DNA from: Candidatus Rhodoferax mariagerensis
Lineage (GTDB): Bacteria > Pseudomonadota > Gammaproteobacteria > Burkholderiales > Burkholderiaceae_C
Direction of reading: 5' to 3'
Length of the DNA stretch: 40,472 bases
Assembly (NCBI GenBank): GCA_016719055.1
Contig: JADKAW010000014.1
Span: 1 to 40,472 of the forward strand
Shown piece after piece: positions 33,483 to 40,472 of the stretch; positions within the stretch are counted from its first letter, which is position 1, and each line of letters begins with the position of its first letter. A model generated the notes under the pieces. The model did not search any database. It was not told the DNA's origin and saw only the letters and a program-made list of their open reading frames with translations. The position numbers and the translations under genes were made by a program.

Positions 33483-33557
33483 GGGGGCTCCTTAAACGGA
33501 TCTGCAGTTTACCCAAGGGCGTGACCAGGCTGTCAACAATCAACTTGTAGGTTGATG

Positions 33558-34760
33558 TCATGGCGCGGTTTGCGCGTCCAGCCCTGCTGCTTGCAAGGCG
33601 TTGACCACCTCACTGACGTGTTGTGGACCCCTTGTCTGAATGACCAGCTCGACCTCCACGTGTTGCGCCGCCAGCATGGTGAACGCGCGCTGATGATGCA
33701 CCTCGTTGATATTGGCGCCGGCATGCGCCACCGTGGCAGTGATCACCGCCAACGTGCCGGGCACATCGCGCGCGCTGACCCGCAAACGGGTAAGGCGACC
33801 AGCGCGCACCATGCCACGCTCAATGATGGCCGCCAGCAACAGCGGATCGATATTGCCGCCGCACAAGACCAGGCCCACACGTTTGCCCTTGAAGCGCTCG
33901 GGGTACTTCAGCAACGCCGCCAGGCCGGCTGCACCGGCACCTTCAACCAGGGTTTTCTCCACTTCCAGCAGCATCACGATAGCCTGCTCGATATCACCCT
34001 CATCCACCAGCAGCAGGTCGTTGACACAGCGACGGATGATGGCCTGTGGCAGCTTGCCCGGCGTGCCCACGGCAATGCCTTCGGCAATGCTGCTGCTGCC
34101 CTGTGCATGCTGGGTACCTTTGATGGCATTGACCATGGCTGGAAAGCGAGTGGTCTGCACGCCGATGATCTCGATGCCTGGTTGCATGGCCCTGGCAACA
34201 ACCGCCATGCCGGCAATCAATCCGCCACCGCCGACCGCAATCACCAGCGTGTCAAGGTCTGGCACGTCCGTAAGCATCTCCAACGCCACCGTACCCTGAC
34301 CCGCCACAATGTCAGGGTCGTCGTACGGGTGCACAAACACCTGGCCCTGCTGCTTGGCCAGTTGTAGGGCGTGGCTGCGGGCTTCGTCCAGGGTCTGGCC
34401 ATGCAACACAACCTCGGCGCCGAAACCACGCGTGCGCTCGATCTTCACGCCCGGTGTGAACAAAGGCATGACGATGACGGCACGCACCCCAAGTCGCTGG
34501 GCATGATAGGCCACGCCTTGCGCATGGTTGCCGGCACTCATGGCAACCACGCCGCGGGCGCGCTCCTGTGCGGTCAGTTGTGCCAGCTTGTTGCAGGCAC
34601 CGCGCTCTTTGAAAGAAGCGGTGAACTGCAGGTTCTCAAACTTCAGGTAGATTTGTGCGCCGGTGATGTCCGACAGCGTGCGTGACGCAACACAGGGCGT
34701 GCGCAACAGTTGGCCGTGCAGGCGGGCAGCGGCGGCTTGTACCGCGGTCAGGTCAACCAT
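33558..34760 (-). CDS. ilvA: Threonine ammonia-lyase, short form with one ACT domain
   Basis: This pyridoxal-phosphate enzyme makes 2-oxobutanoate from threonine, a step of isoleucine synthesis or threonine catabolism. The PLP lysine is K51 in SFKERGA, the phosphate loop is AVGGGGLIAG, and the C-terminal residues 320-400 form one ACT domain (LRVSARDVPGTLAVITATVAHAGANI). At 400 residues it is closer to TdcB-with-ACT types than to the long two-ACT IlvA, so the name ilvA is tentative. It stands alone between the stress protein and IS debris. Confidence 0.88.
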   Translation of the reverse strand: MVDLTAVQAAAARLHGQLLRTPCVASRTLSDITGAQIYLKFENLQFTASFKERGACNKLAQLTAQERARGVVAMSAGNHAQGVAYHAQRLGVRAVIVMPLFTPGVKIERTRGFGAEVVLHGQTLDEARSHALQLAKQQGQVFVHPYDDPDIVAGQGTVALEMLTDVPDLDTLVIAVGGGGLIAGMAVVARAMQPGIEIIGVQTTRFPAMVNAIKGTQHAQGSSSIAEGIAVGTPGKLPQAIIRRCVNDLLLVDEGDIEQAIVMLLEVEKTLVEGAGAAGLAALLKYPERFKGKRVGLVLCGGNIDPLLLAAIIERGMVRAGRLTRLRVSARDVPGTLAVITATVAHAGANINEVHHQRAFTMLAAQHVEVELVIQTRGPQHVSEVVNALQAAGLDAQTAP

Positions 34761-34929
34761 GATGACGGATCCTCAGGCATTGAGCAAAAATAACTTGACC
34801 AATAAGGTTTTATTGTTATTGTACGGCCATGAGTGATGTGACTACCACTGAGGCCAAACACAAAGCGTTTCGAGGCCACCTGCAAGACTCGCGAAGGTAG
34901 CTAACATGAAGACCGTGATGCGCACGTAG

Positions 34930-35169
34930 TTTATGCACACTGCCAAGACTGTCGCTGACTACCAAACCTCTGGCAACCCCGTCATCGCTATTGAAATTAG
35001 TAAGAAGGAACTCATTGGGGATTTCAAGAACGCAGGCAAAGAATGGCAAGCATGCCTACACTGCAGGCCGCAAGGTATCTGATCAAGAACTCGCCGCATT
35101 GAACATTGACCGTGACGCTTTTCATGGCGAGTGGATCTACCGGGTGCTGCCTCACAATTCGGTCGTCTG
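34930..35169 (+). pseudogene. ISAzo13-type transposase remnant
   Basis: The readable piece VADYQTSGNPVIAIEISKK, followed by ELIGDFKNAGKEW, corresponds to the catalytic core of ISAzo13 transposases, where the usual DTKKKEL is degraded. A second piece further along, SDQELAALNIDRDAFHGEW, matches the C-terminal part. The stretch between them is deleted and the frame changes. Both ends of the gene are missing. Confidence 0.6.
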
Positions 35170-35234
35170 AACTCAATTGTTCAAGTTATTTTTGCTCAAT
35201 GCCTAAGCTCCAGGCAACGTGTGCGGTCTGGCCA

Positions 35235-35366
35235 TAGCCACCTTGACCGATGCCCTGCGCCAGTTTGGTGCGGCGTATCTGCGTCAACACACCCTGAGCA
35301 CCGCCGAGGCCAAAGAATGACGGGCCATCGTTGCCTGTCCCACAGCTGCGCTGGGGAGCTGCAATG
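35235..35366 (+). pseudogene. IS91-type transposase N-terminal remnant
   Basis: The frame LTDALRQFGAAYLRQHTLS, continued by TAEAKE, an in-frame TGA in place of Trp, and RAIVACPTAALG, corresponds to the start of IS91-family Y2 transposases (normally KxWRAIxACRTAALGGH). The sequence loses similarity where the next small gene begins. The rest of the transposase is absent. Confidence 0.5.
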
Positions 35367-35579
35367 AAAAAATCCTATCCCGACAAAGATCACGACGAAC
35401 GCGCTCGCATCACTTTGCCCAGGCTTAGTGATGAGGCTGTCATTGAGATTCATGCCCTAATTCATCAGTTGCTTGATCGCTTTGAGGCTTGCTACGCCCA
35501 GCAGATTGATCGCTTTTATGAAGCGCTCAATGAAGATACGAAAAACGATTCATTGGATTTGGGGAATTGGACACCCTAA
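35364..35579 (+). CDS. Small hypothetical protein, 71 residues
   Basis: I do not recognise the function. The protein is highly charged with a helical centre (LSDEAVIEIHALIHQLLDRF) and no membrane segment. A GGGGAG site precedes the ATG by 6 bases. It sits directly at the end of the IS91-type remnant, so it may be a passenger or accessory gene of a mobile element. The 276 bases from here to osmF hold only small palindromes (CGTTGCAACG near 35813). Confidence 0.5.
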   Translation: MKKSYPDKDHDERARITLPRLSDEAVIEIHALIHQLLDRFEACYAQQIDRFYEALNEDTKNDSLDLGNWTP

Positions 35580-35855
35580 AATACGCCTGCTCAAATCAGC
35601 AACGCAATTCCCCACTCCGTGTCCAACTGCTCGCACAGCATTCGCACTTGCCATTGCGAGGTGGGACAATTCGCGTTATTCAACCTGCCGAAGCTTGGGT
35701 TCTATTGTCGAAATTTCCGTGGTGCGTAACACCTTAAGGGCTACTGCCTTTTTTGGTTTAATTAAAGTGCCCGTTGCAGGGGCATGCATGGCCCCAACAA
35801 ATGGGGTTGGACGTTGCAACGATAATTTTCGACACAACCCATCGGAGACCCAGAC

Positions 35856-36887
35856 ATGAACCTACACACGCCGTTCCACCACGACACCCATCGCAATCCT
35901 GAAACCCCACTGCTGCGGGCAACGCGGCGCTGGCTGCTGGGACTGGCACTTGCCGCCGTGGGCGGGATGGCTGGCTGCGGCAAGACAGAAGCACCTGCGC
36001 CCAGCGCCGCCCCGGCCTTGGCCCCCGCGCCAGCAGCCGACGCAAGCCCCGTGCGGGTCGCCTCCAAAATCGACGGCGAGGGTGGCTTGCTGGGCAACAT
36101 GCTGGTGCTGATGCTGGAGTCCCACGGCGTGCCGGTGGCCAACAAGGTGCAGATGGGCGTGACCAAAGTGGTGCGCGAGGCGTTGCTGGCCGGCGAGATC
36201 GACATCTATCCTGAGTACACCGGCAACGGTGCCTTCATGCTGGGTGATGAGAAAAACCCTGCCTGGAAAGACGCCAAACAGGGCTACGAGCTGGTCAAAA
36301 AGCTCGATGAAAAAAATCAGTTGGTCTGGCTCACCCCCGCACCGGCCAACAACACTTGGGCGATTTCGGTGCGCAAAGATCTGGCCGACAAACACAGCCT
36401 CAAGTCGTTGGCCGATCTGGGACCAGCCTTGCAAAAAGGCATGCCGTTCAAGCTGGCAGCGGGGGCCGAGTTTGTCGAACGGACCGATGCGCTGCCGAGT
36501 TTTGAGACCACTTACAGCTTCAAGCTCAAACAGTCCAACCTGCTGGCGTTTCCGGGCGGCGACACAGCGGTGTTCCTGAAGGCGGCGGCCGAGCAAAACT
36601 CGGGGGTCAACGCAGCGGTGGTGTATGGCACCGACGGCGCCATTGCCTCATTGGGCTTGGTGGTGCTTGACGACCCCAAGGGCGCGCAGCCGGTGTATGC
36701 GCCGGCCCCGGTAGCGCGCCAGAGCCTGCTGGCCCGCTATCCGCAACTGGGCGACTGGCTGAAACCCGTGTTTGAGTCGCTCGACACCGCCACGCTGCAG
36801 CAGCTCAATGGTGCCATCGGCGTGCAGGGCAAGGACGCCAAGCAGGTGGCTCAAGGCTACCTCAAGACCAAGGGGTTCCTGAAGTAA
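35856..36887 (+). CDS. osmF: OsmF/YehZ-type glycine-betaine ABC substrate-binding protein
   Basis: The 343-residue protein has a signal sequence ending in a lipobox-like GMAGC (Cys near residue 43), then a Pro/Ala linker and the OpuAC-type ligand-binding domain: VRVASKIDGEGGLLGNML, EALLAGEIDIYPEYTGNG, NNTWAISVRKDLADKHSL and NAAVVYGTDGAIASLGLVVL. It is the periplasmic receptor of a compatible-solute importer. A GGAG site lies 9 bases before the ATG. It opens the osmF-yehY-yehX-yehW operon. Low-affinity betaine or choline-type ligands are typical, but the substrate cannot be read from sequence. Confidence 0.88.
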   Translation: MNLHTPFHHDTHRNPETPLLRATRRWLLGLALAAVGGMAGCGKTEAPAPSAAPALAPAPAADASPVRVASKIDGEGGLLGNMLVLMLESHGVPVANKVQMGVTKVVREALLAGEIDIYPEYTGNGAFMLGDEKNPAWKDAKQGYELVKKLDEKNQLVWLTPAPANNTWAISVRKDLADKHSLKSLADLGPALQKGMPFKLAAGAEFVERTDALPSFETTYSFKLKQSNLLAFPGGDTAVFLKAAAEQNSGVNAAVVYGTDGAIASLGLVVLDDPKGAQPVYAPAPVARQSLLARYPQLGDWLKPVFESLDTATLQQLNGAIGVQGKDAKQVAQGYLKTKGFLK

Positions 36888-36904
36888 CACCCACCTTCAG
36901 GCCG

Positions 36905-38101
36905 ATGCGCCCCAACCGAGTTTTGCTGCTGCTGTGGGCGCTGGCAGTGCTGGCCTGGTTGAGCCTGCCGCTGGTGGGCATCGCACCCAACCGCATCCTG
37001 ACGCCGGTCGGCCAGTCTTACCTCACCCTGCTGGGGGGCGGTCATGGCTGGTGGCTGCTGCTGCCGATGTTGCTGTTGGGCGCACTGGCCCTGGGTTGGT
37101 GGCGCTGGCAGGTGGCCGCCAGCACGCTGGGGCTGTCTGCACTGGCGCTGGCGCTGCTGGCTGCTTTGGCGGGGCAGTTTGCCAGTCAGGGGGCGATGAG
37201 TGCACCCGACGCGCGTTTCGGGTTGGGCGGTGGTTTTTGGGTCCTGTTGCTACTGTGGTGGCTGATGGCTGACGACGCATCCAAACGTCTGAGCCTCAAT
37301 GGCGGCTGGCGCATGGCCGCAGCGCTGCTGTTCTGGATGCCGCTGCTGCTAGTGCTGGCCAGCGGCACCACCGATGCGCTGTCGCTGTGGCAGGAGTACC
37401 GTGCCAACCGCGCCAGTTTTCATGCGGCATTGGGCGAACACCTGCGCATTGTGGGCATCACGCTGGGCTTGAGTGGGGTGCTGGGCCTGGGCTTGGGCAT
37501 TCGCAGTGCGTTTCATGCCGGTTTTGGCCGGGTCTGCCTGAATGTGCTGGGCATTGTGCAAACCGTGCCGTCGATTGCGCTGTTTGGCCTGCTGATTGCG
37601 CCGCTGTCGGCGCTGTCGCATGCCTGGCCAACACTGGCAACCTTAGGTATCCGCGGCATTGGCATGGCTCCGGCGGTGATTGCGCTGGTGGCCTATGCAC
37701 TGCTGCCGATGGTGCGCGCCACGGTCGCGGGTTTGCAGCAAGTGCCCGCGCAGATGGTTGATGCGGCACGCGGCATGGGCATGAGTGCGCGGCAAATCCT
37801 GTGGCGAGTGCAATTGCCCCTGGCGCTGCCTGTGGTCTTGTCGGGCCTGCGGGTGACGGCGGTGCAAACCATCGGCCTGACGGTGCTGGCCGCGCTGATC
37901 GGTGCCGGGGGCTTTGGCGCGCTGATGTTTCGTGGCCTGGCCGCCAGCGCACTTGATCTGGTGCTGCTCGGGGTGGTGCCCGTGGTGTTGCTGGCCGCTG
38001 CCAGCGACGCGGTCTTTTTGTGGCTGACGCGTGCCAGCACCCGGGGCCGGCCAGGGTTTGGTTCGCACGATGCGACGCTGGCGGGGTTGCCAGGATCCTA
38101 G
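36905..38101 (+). CDS. yehY: YehY-type ABC permease
   Basis: The 398-residue protein has an N-terminal extension of about five membrane helices and a C-terminal OpuAB-type permease domain. The latter contains the EAA loop VDAARGMGMSARQILWRVQL and LPVVLSGLRVTAVQTIGL. The long N-terminal half is typical of YehY. It starts 17 bases after osmF. Its stop codon (38099-38101) lies inside the left terminal repeat of the element at 38095, so the last residues may be set by that insertion. Confidence 0.88.
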   Translation: MRPNRVLLLLWALAVLAWLSLPLVGIAPNRILTPVGQSYLTLLGGGHGWWLLLPMLLLGALALGWWRWQVAASTLGLSALALALLAALAGQFASQGAMSAPDARFGLGGGFWVLLLLWWLMADDASKRLSLNGGWRMAAALLFWMPLLLVLASGTTDALSLWQEYRANRASFHAALGEHLRIVGITLGLSGVLGLGLGIRSAFHAGFGRVCLNVLGIVQTVPSIALFGLLIAPLSALSHAWPTLATLGIRGIGMAPAVIALVAYALLPMVRATVAGLQQVPAQMVDAARGMGMSARQILWRVQLPLALPVVLSGLRVTAVQTIGLTVLAALIGAGGFGALMFRGLAASALDLVLLGVVPVVLLAAASDAVFLWLTRASTRGRPGFGSHDATLAGLPGS

Positions 38102-38332
38102 ATTCCTCAGTTGACCGCTTGTATTCATCTATAAGTCCTCATGAGCATTTACATTTTTGCTTCGATGGAGTTCACCCGTTGGGTGACGGCGCTACGCACC
38201 CGATTGAACCGCTGGCGGCGCGCCTTGGGGGCGTTACTCCTCCTAGCGGGCAGGAGCCCGCGTCGTCGTCGTGCCTACCCAGCCACGCCGCCAACGGCCC
38301 ACTCGGGCGCGTCCAACCGAGGAATCTAGGAT
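38095..38332. mobile_element. MITE-like insertion between yehY and yehX
   Basis: The ends at 38095-38113 and 38314-38332 are reverse complements in 18 of 19 bases, with core GATTCCTCAGTTG. The outermost part includes CTAG on both sides, which may be a target duplication. Inside are a hairpin CACCCGTTGGGTG and a GCGGGCAGGAGCCCGC hairpin, but no transposase. The terminal sequence TTCCTCAGTTGA is shared with the element at 7217. The right end supplies the GAGGAA before the yehX start. Confidence 0.65.
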
Positions 38333-39284
38333 GATTGAATTTGAGCAGGTGCGCAAAGCTTACGGCGGGCGGGTGGTGATTGACGCATTGTCGCTGCGCC
38401 TGAAAAAAGGCCAGATCACCGTTTTGGTCGGCCCCTCGGGTTGCGGCAAGTCGACCACCCTGAAAATGATCAACCGTCTGGAAGCGCATGATGCCGGCAC
38501 GATTCGTTTTGCTGGCCAGGAAATCGACCGCTTGCCGGTGGAGGACTTGCGCCGGCGCATGGGCTACGCGATCCAGTCCAACGGTCTGTTTCCGCACTGG
38601 ACCGTGGCACAAAACATTGCCACGGTGCCGCGCCTGCTGCGCTGGGACAAGGCGCGCATCCATGCCCGCGTGGACGAACTGCTCGACATGCTGGGCATGG
38701 CACCGGCCCAATACCGCCAACGTTACCCGCACCAGCTCTCGGGCGGGCAGCAGCAGCGTGTGGGCGTGGCCCGCGCCATGGCCGCCGACCCCGAGATTTT
38801 GCTGATGGACGAGCCCTTTGGCGCGCTAGACCCGGTCACCCGCGCGGCCATGCAGCAGGAGCTGCGGCGCATTCACCGCCTGTTTGGCAAAACCATTTTG
38901 CTCATCACCCACGACATTGACGAGGCGCTGACCCTGGCGGATCACCTGATCGTGATGCAGCACGGCGCCATTGCGCAGCAGGGGCGGCCGATCGAGCTGC
39001 TGCGCGCCCCGGTCAGCGCCTTTGTGCGCGACTTCTTGGGGGGTGATGACATTGGGCTGAAGTCGCTGACCCTGCAAACCGTTGCGACACGCATGCGCCC
39101 GGAGCCAGCGCACGCCAATGTACCCTGCATCGACCAGGATGCCAGCCTGCGCCAGGCGATGGCGCAGTTTTTGGGCCTGGGTGTGGCAGTGCTCACGGTG
39201 CTGTCAGTGAAGCAGCCGGTGGGGCATTTGCTGTTTGACGACTTGCTGGCGCCAGATGCTTTCGCGCCACCCAGGGCACCATGA
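38331..39284 (+). CDS. yehX: YehX-type ABC ATP-binding protein
   Basis: The 317-residue ATPase has Walker A GPSGCGKST, Q-loop AIQSNGLFPHWTV, signature LSGGQQQR, Walker B ILLMDEPFG and switch histidine ITHDIDEA. A C-terminal regulatory part of about 70 residues looks like a shortened CBS-type region (PCIDQDASLRQAMAQF). The ATG at 38331 overlaps the right end of the inserted element. It energises the YehY/YehW permease pair. Confidence 0.92.
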   Translation: MIEFEQVRKAYGGRVVIDALSLRLKKGQITVLVGPSGCGKSTTLKMINRLEAHDAGTIRFAGQEIDRLPVEDLRRRMGYAIQSNGLFPHWTVAQNIATVPRLLRWDKARIHARVDELLDMLGMAPAQYRQRYPHQLSGGQQQRVGVARAMAADPEILLMDEPFGALDPVTRAAMQQELRRIHRLFGKTILLITHDIDEALTLADHLIVMQHGAIAQQGRPIELLRAPVSAFVRDFLGGDDIGLKSLTLQTVATRMRPEPAHANVPCIDQDASLRQAMAQFLGLGVAVLTVLSVKQPVGHLLFDDLLAPDAFAPPRAP

Positions 39285-40054
39285 ACGCGCGCAGACGCTG
39301 GCTGGCCAACACGCTGCTGGGCGGGGTGCTGCTGGCATTGGGTGGACTGGCCGCAGGGATGCCCGCCCTGCACGGTGTGTTTGCGGCGCTGTTTCCAGGT
39401 CTGGCGCGCCCAGTGTATTTGCAAGAGAGTTTTGTCAGCCTGCTGCTGGCGCATCTGGGGTTGGTGGCGGCCTCCAGCCTGGCCGCGTTGGCGGTGGGTC
39501 TGGGTTTGGGAATTGGGGTCACACGGCGCGCGGGGCAAGAGTTCAAGCCGCTGGTGCAAAGCCTGTGTGCTTTGGCGCAAACCGTTCCACCCGTAGCGGT
39601 GCTGGCTATTGCCGCTCCCTTGATTGGCCTGGGTGAGCGTCCGGCGCTGTTGGCGCTGGCGGTTTATGGGCTGTTTCCTATTTTGCAGGCCAGCATTGCC
39701 GGGCTGGAGACGGTCAGCCCGGCGAGCTGCGACGCCGCCCGGGGCCTGGGCATGACGGCGCGCCAGTTGTTGCTGCAGATCGAATTGCCGCAGGCACTGC
39801 CGGTGATCCTGTCGGGGCTGCGCACCTCGGTGGGCATCAACATTGGCACCGCAGCCATTGCCTCGGCCGTGGGTGCCCAGACCCTGGGCACACCCATCGT
39901 GATCGGGCTGGTGGGGTTTAACACCGCCTATGTGTTGCAGGGTGCACTGATGGTAGGCCTGCTGGCCGTGGCAGTGGATCTGGTGTTTGAGCGGCTACAG
40001 CATCAGGTGGAGCGGCGACTGGGACGCCGCGCAGCACTGGAGCCTACCGCCTAG
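39281..40054 (+). CDS. yehW: YehW-type ABC permease
   Basis: The 257-residue permease has six membrane segments and an EAA loop (SCDAARGLGMTARQLLLQIELP). It overlaps yehX by ATGA. It is the shorter partner of YehY, completing the transporter. Length and topology are normal for the family. Confidence 0.9.
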   Translation: MNARRRWLANTLLGGVLLALGGLAAGMPALHGVFAALFPGLARPVYLQESFVSLLLAHLGLVAASSLAALAVGLGLGIGVTRRAGQEFKPLVQSLCALAQTVPPVAVLAIAAPLIGLGERPALLALAVYGLFPILQASIAGLETVSPASCDAARGLGMTARQLLLQIELPQALPVILSGLRTSVGINIGTAAIASAVGAQTLGTPIVIGLVGFNTAYVLQGALMVGLLAVAVDLVFERLQHQVERRLGRRAALEPTA

Positions 40055-40130
40055 GATGCTACCAAACTCATGGCCTATTGCCGATGTGTTGAGCAAATGG
40101 GGTGCGATTCAAACCGACGTGCTTGAATAC

Positions 40131-40254
40131 CAGCCCTCACCCCTGCCCTCGCCCAGCGGGGGAGGGAGCAAGACCAACAGCCGGTCGGTTGGCATGTGCA
40201 TTTGCATTTGGCTGTTGCCCCTTCCCCCGCTGGGCGAAGGCTGGGATGGGGCTG
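40131..40254. repeat. Inverted repeat in the region after yehW
   Basis: Arms at 40131-40171 and 40215-40254 are imperfect reverse complements with a perfect 14-bp core, CGCCCAGCGGGGGA. Forty-three bases lie between them. Such CCCTCxCCC-type repeats are common intergenic elements and may act as a terminator for the yeh operon. The rest of 40055-40459 has no supported gene; 40385-40436 faintly resembles the short repeat at 6163. Confidence 0.55.
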
Positions 40255-40459
40255 GCTGTTGGACCACACCACTTTGAATCGCAACCGAGCAAATGGCCGG
40301 TGTCGCGCCAAGCACCCCTGGGCTTGGGTTGCCAAAAGCTGCGCATCAACCTTGGCACATAATGTGCTAGTGTCATTTGATGCGTTTTGAGCCGCTGGCG
40401 CATACCGTTATTGCGCTGGTAGCTATTTATTTTGTAGTAACCTGACTTTGGAGATACCG

Positions 40460-40472
40460 ATGCCTGCACACT
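40460..40472 (+). CDS. Start of a gene cut by the window end
   Basis: A GGAG site at 40450-40453 stands 6 bases before an ATG that opens MPAH. Only four codons are visible, so the product cannot be named. Confidence 0.35.

Noticed and set aside
40131..40254. CRISPR-like repeat pair
   Set aside because: There are only two arms in inverted orientation, so it is an inverted repeat and not a direct-repeat array.

Overview
The window looks like a chromosome segment of a betaproteobacterium of the Burkholderiales, most likely a Rhodoferax- or Polaromonas-like member of the Comamonadaceae. The evidence is GC-rich coding sequence, the RdgC, Hsp70/Hsp70/DUF2760, ArgP-type LysR and YehZYXW gene types, and short intergenic repeats of a kind I associate with that family. 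No rRNA, tRNA or CRISPR array was seen.

Positions 1-6200 hold rdgC (minus), a Spy/CpxP-like periplasmic protein (plus), a glycine-rich RRM protein (minus), and a bufferin-type copper locus. That locus is an ECF sigma factor with a zinc-finger anti-sigma factor on the minus strand, divergent from bufA-bufB-bufC on the plus strand. Several of these genes (rdgC, the Spy-like gene, the RRM gene, bufB) are broken by single-base indels, often at short homopolymers and sometimes in compensating pairs. Together with a bizarre G-rich block at 6250-6715 this points to poor base quality as much as to true gene decay.

Positions 6700-8200 are a scrapyard: a decayed chemoreceptor, a GGDEF protein with an internal deletion, and two inverted-repeat elements. 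Positions 8334-10422 hold a secreted Cache-domain protein and a methyl-accepting chemotaxis protein. Positions 10617-15909 (minus) hold two unusual Hsp70-family proteins and a DUF2760 protein. Just upstream, at 16073-18595 (minus), lies one of the two most striking genes: a single open frame joining a receiver domain, two PAS domains and a complete GlgC (ADP-glucose pyrophosphorylase) domain.

Positions 18596-20380 are gene-poor, with a decayed transposase, repeated palindromes and a promoter region. From 20381 to 31483 runs a tight 13-gene operon. It encodes Mrp-antiporter-type membrane subunits (E, F, G, MbhD-like, B, C and a fused double D/NuoN-like pump), NuoH-, NuoB-, NuoC- and NuoD-like subunits, a fusion of a NuoI-like ferredoxin with a GltD-like FAD/NAD(P)H oxidoreductase, and a ferritin-like diiron protein. 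The set resembles the archaeal Mbx/MBS sulfane-sulfur reductase. The NuoB-like subunit has only three of the usual cluster cysteines and the large subunit lacks the C-terminal nickel-binding cysteine pair, so it is predicted not to be a hydrogenase.

Positions 31487-34760 hold a hypothetical protein, an ArgP-type regulator, a universal stress protein and threonine ammonia-lyase. Positions 34900-35580 contain ISAzo13- and IS91-type transposase remnants. Positions 35856-40054 encode an osmF-yehY-yehX-yehW compatible-solute ABC transporter whose yehY-yehX junction carries a 238-bp inverted-repeat element sharing its terminal repeat with the element at 7217-7392. The window ends in a repeat-rich intergenic region and the first codons of another gene.
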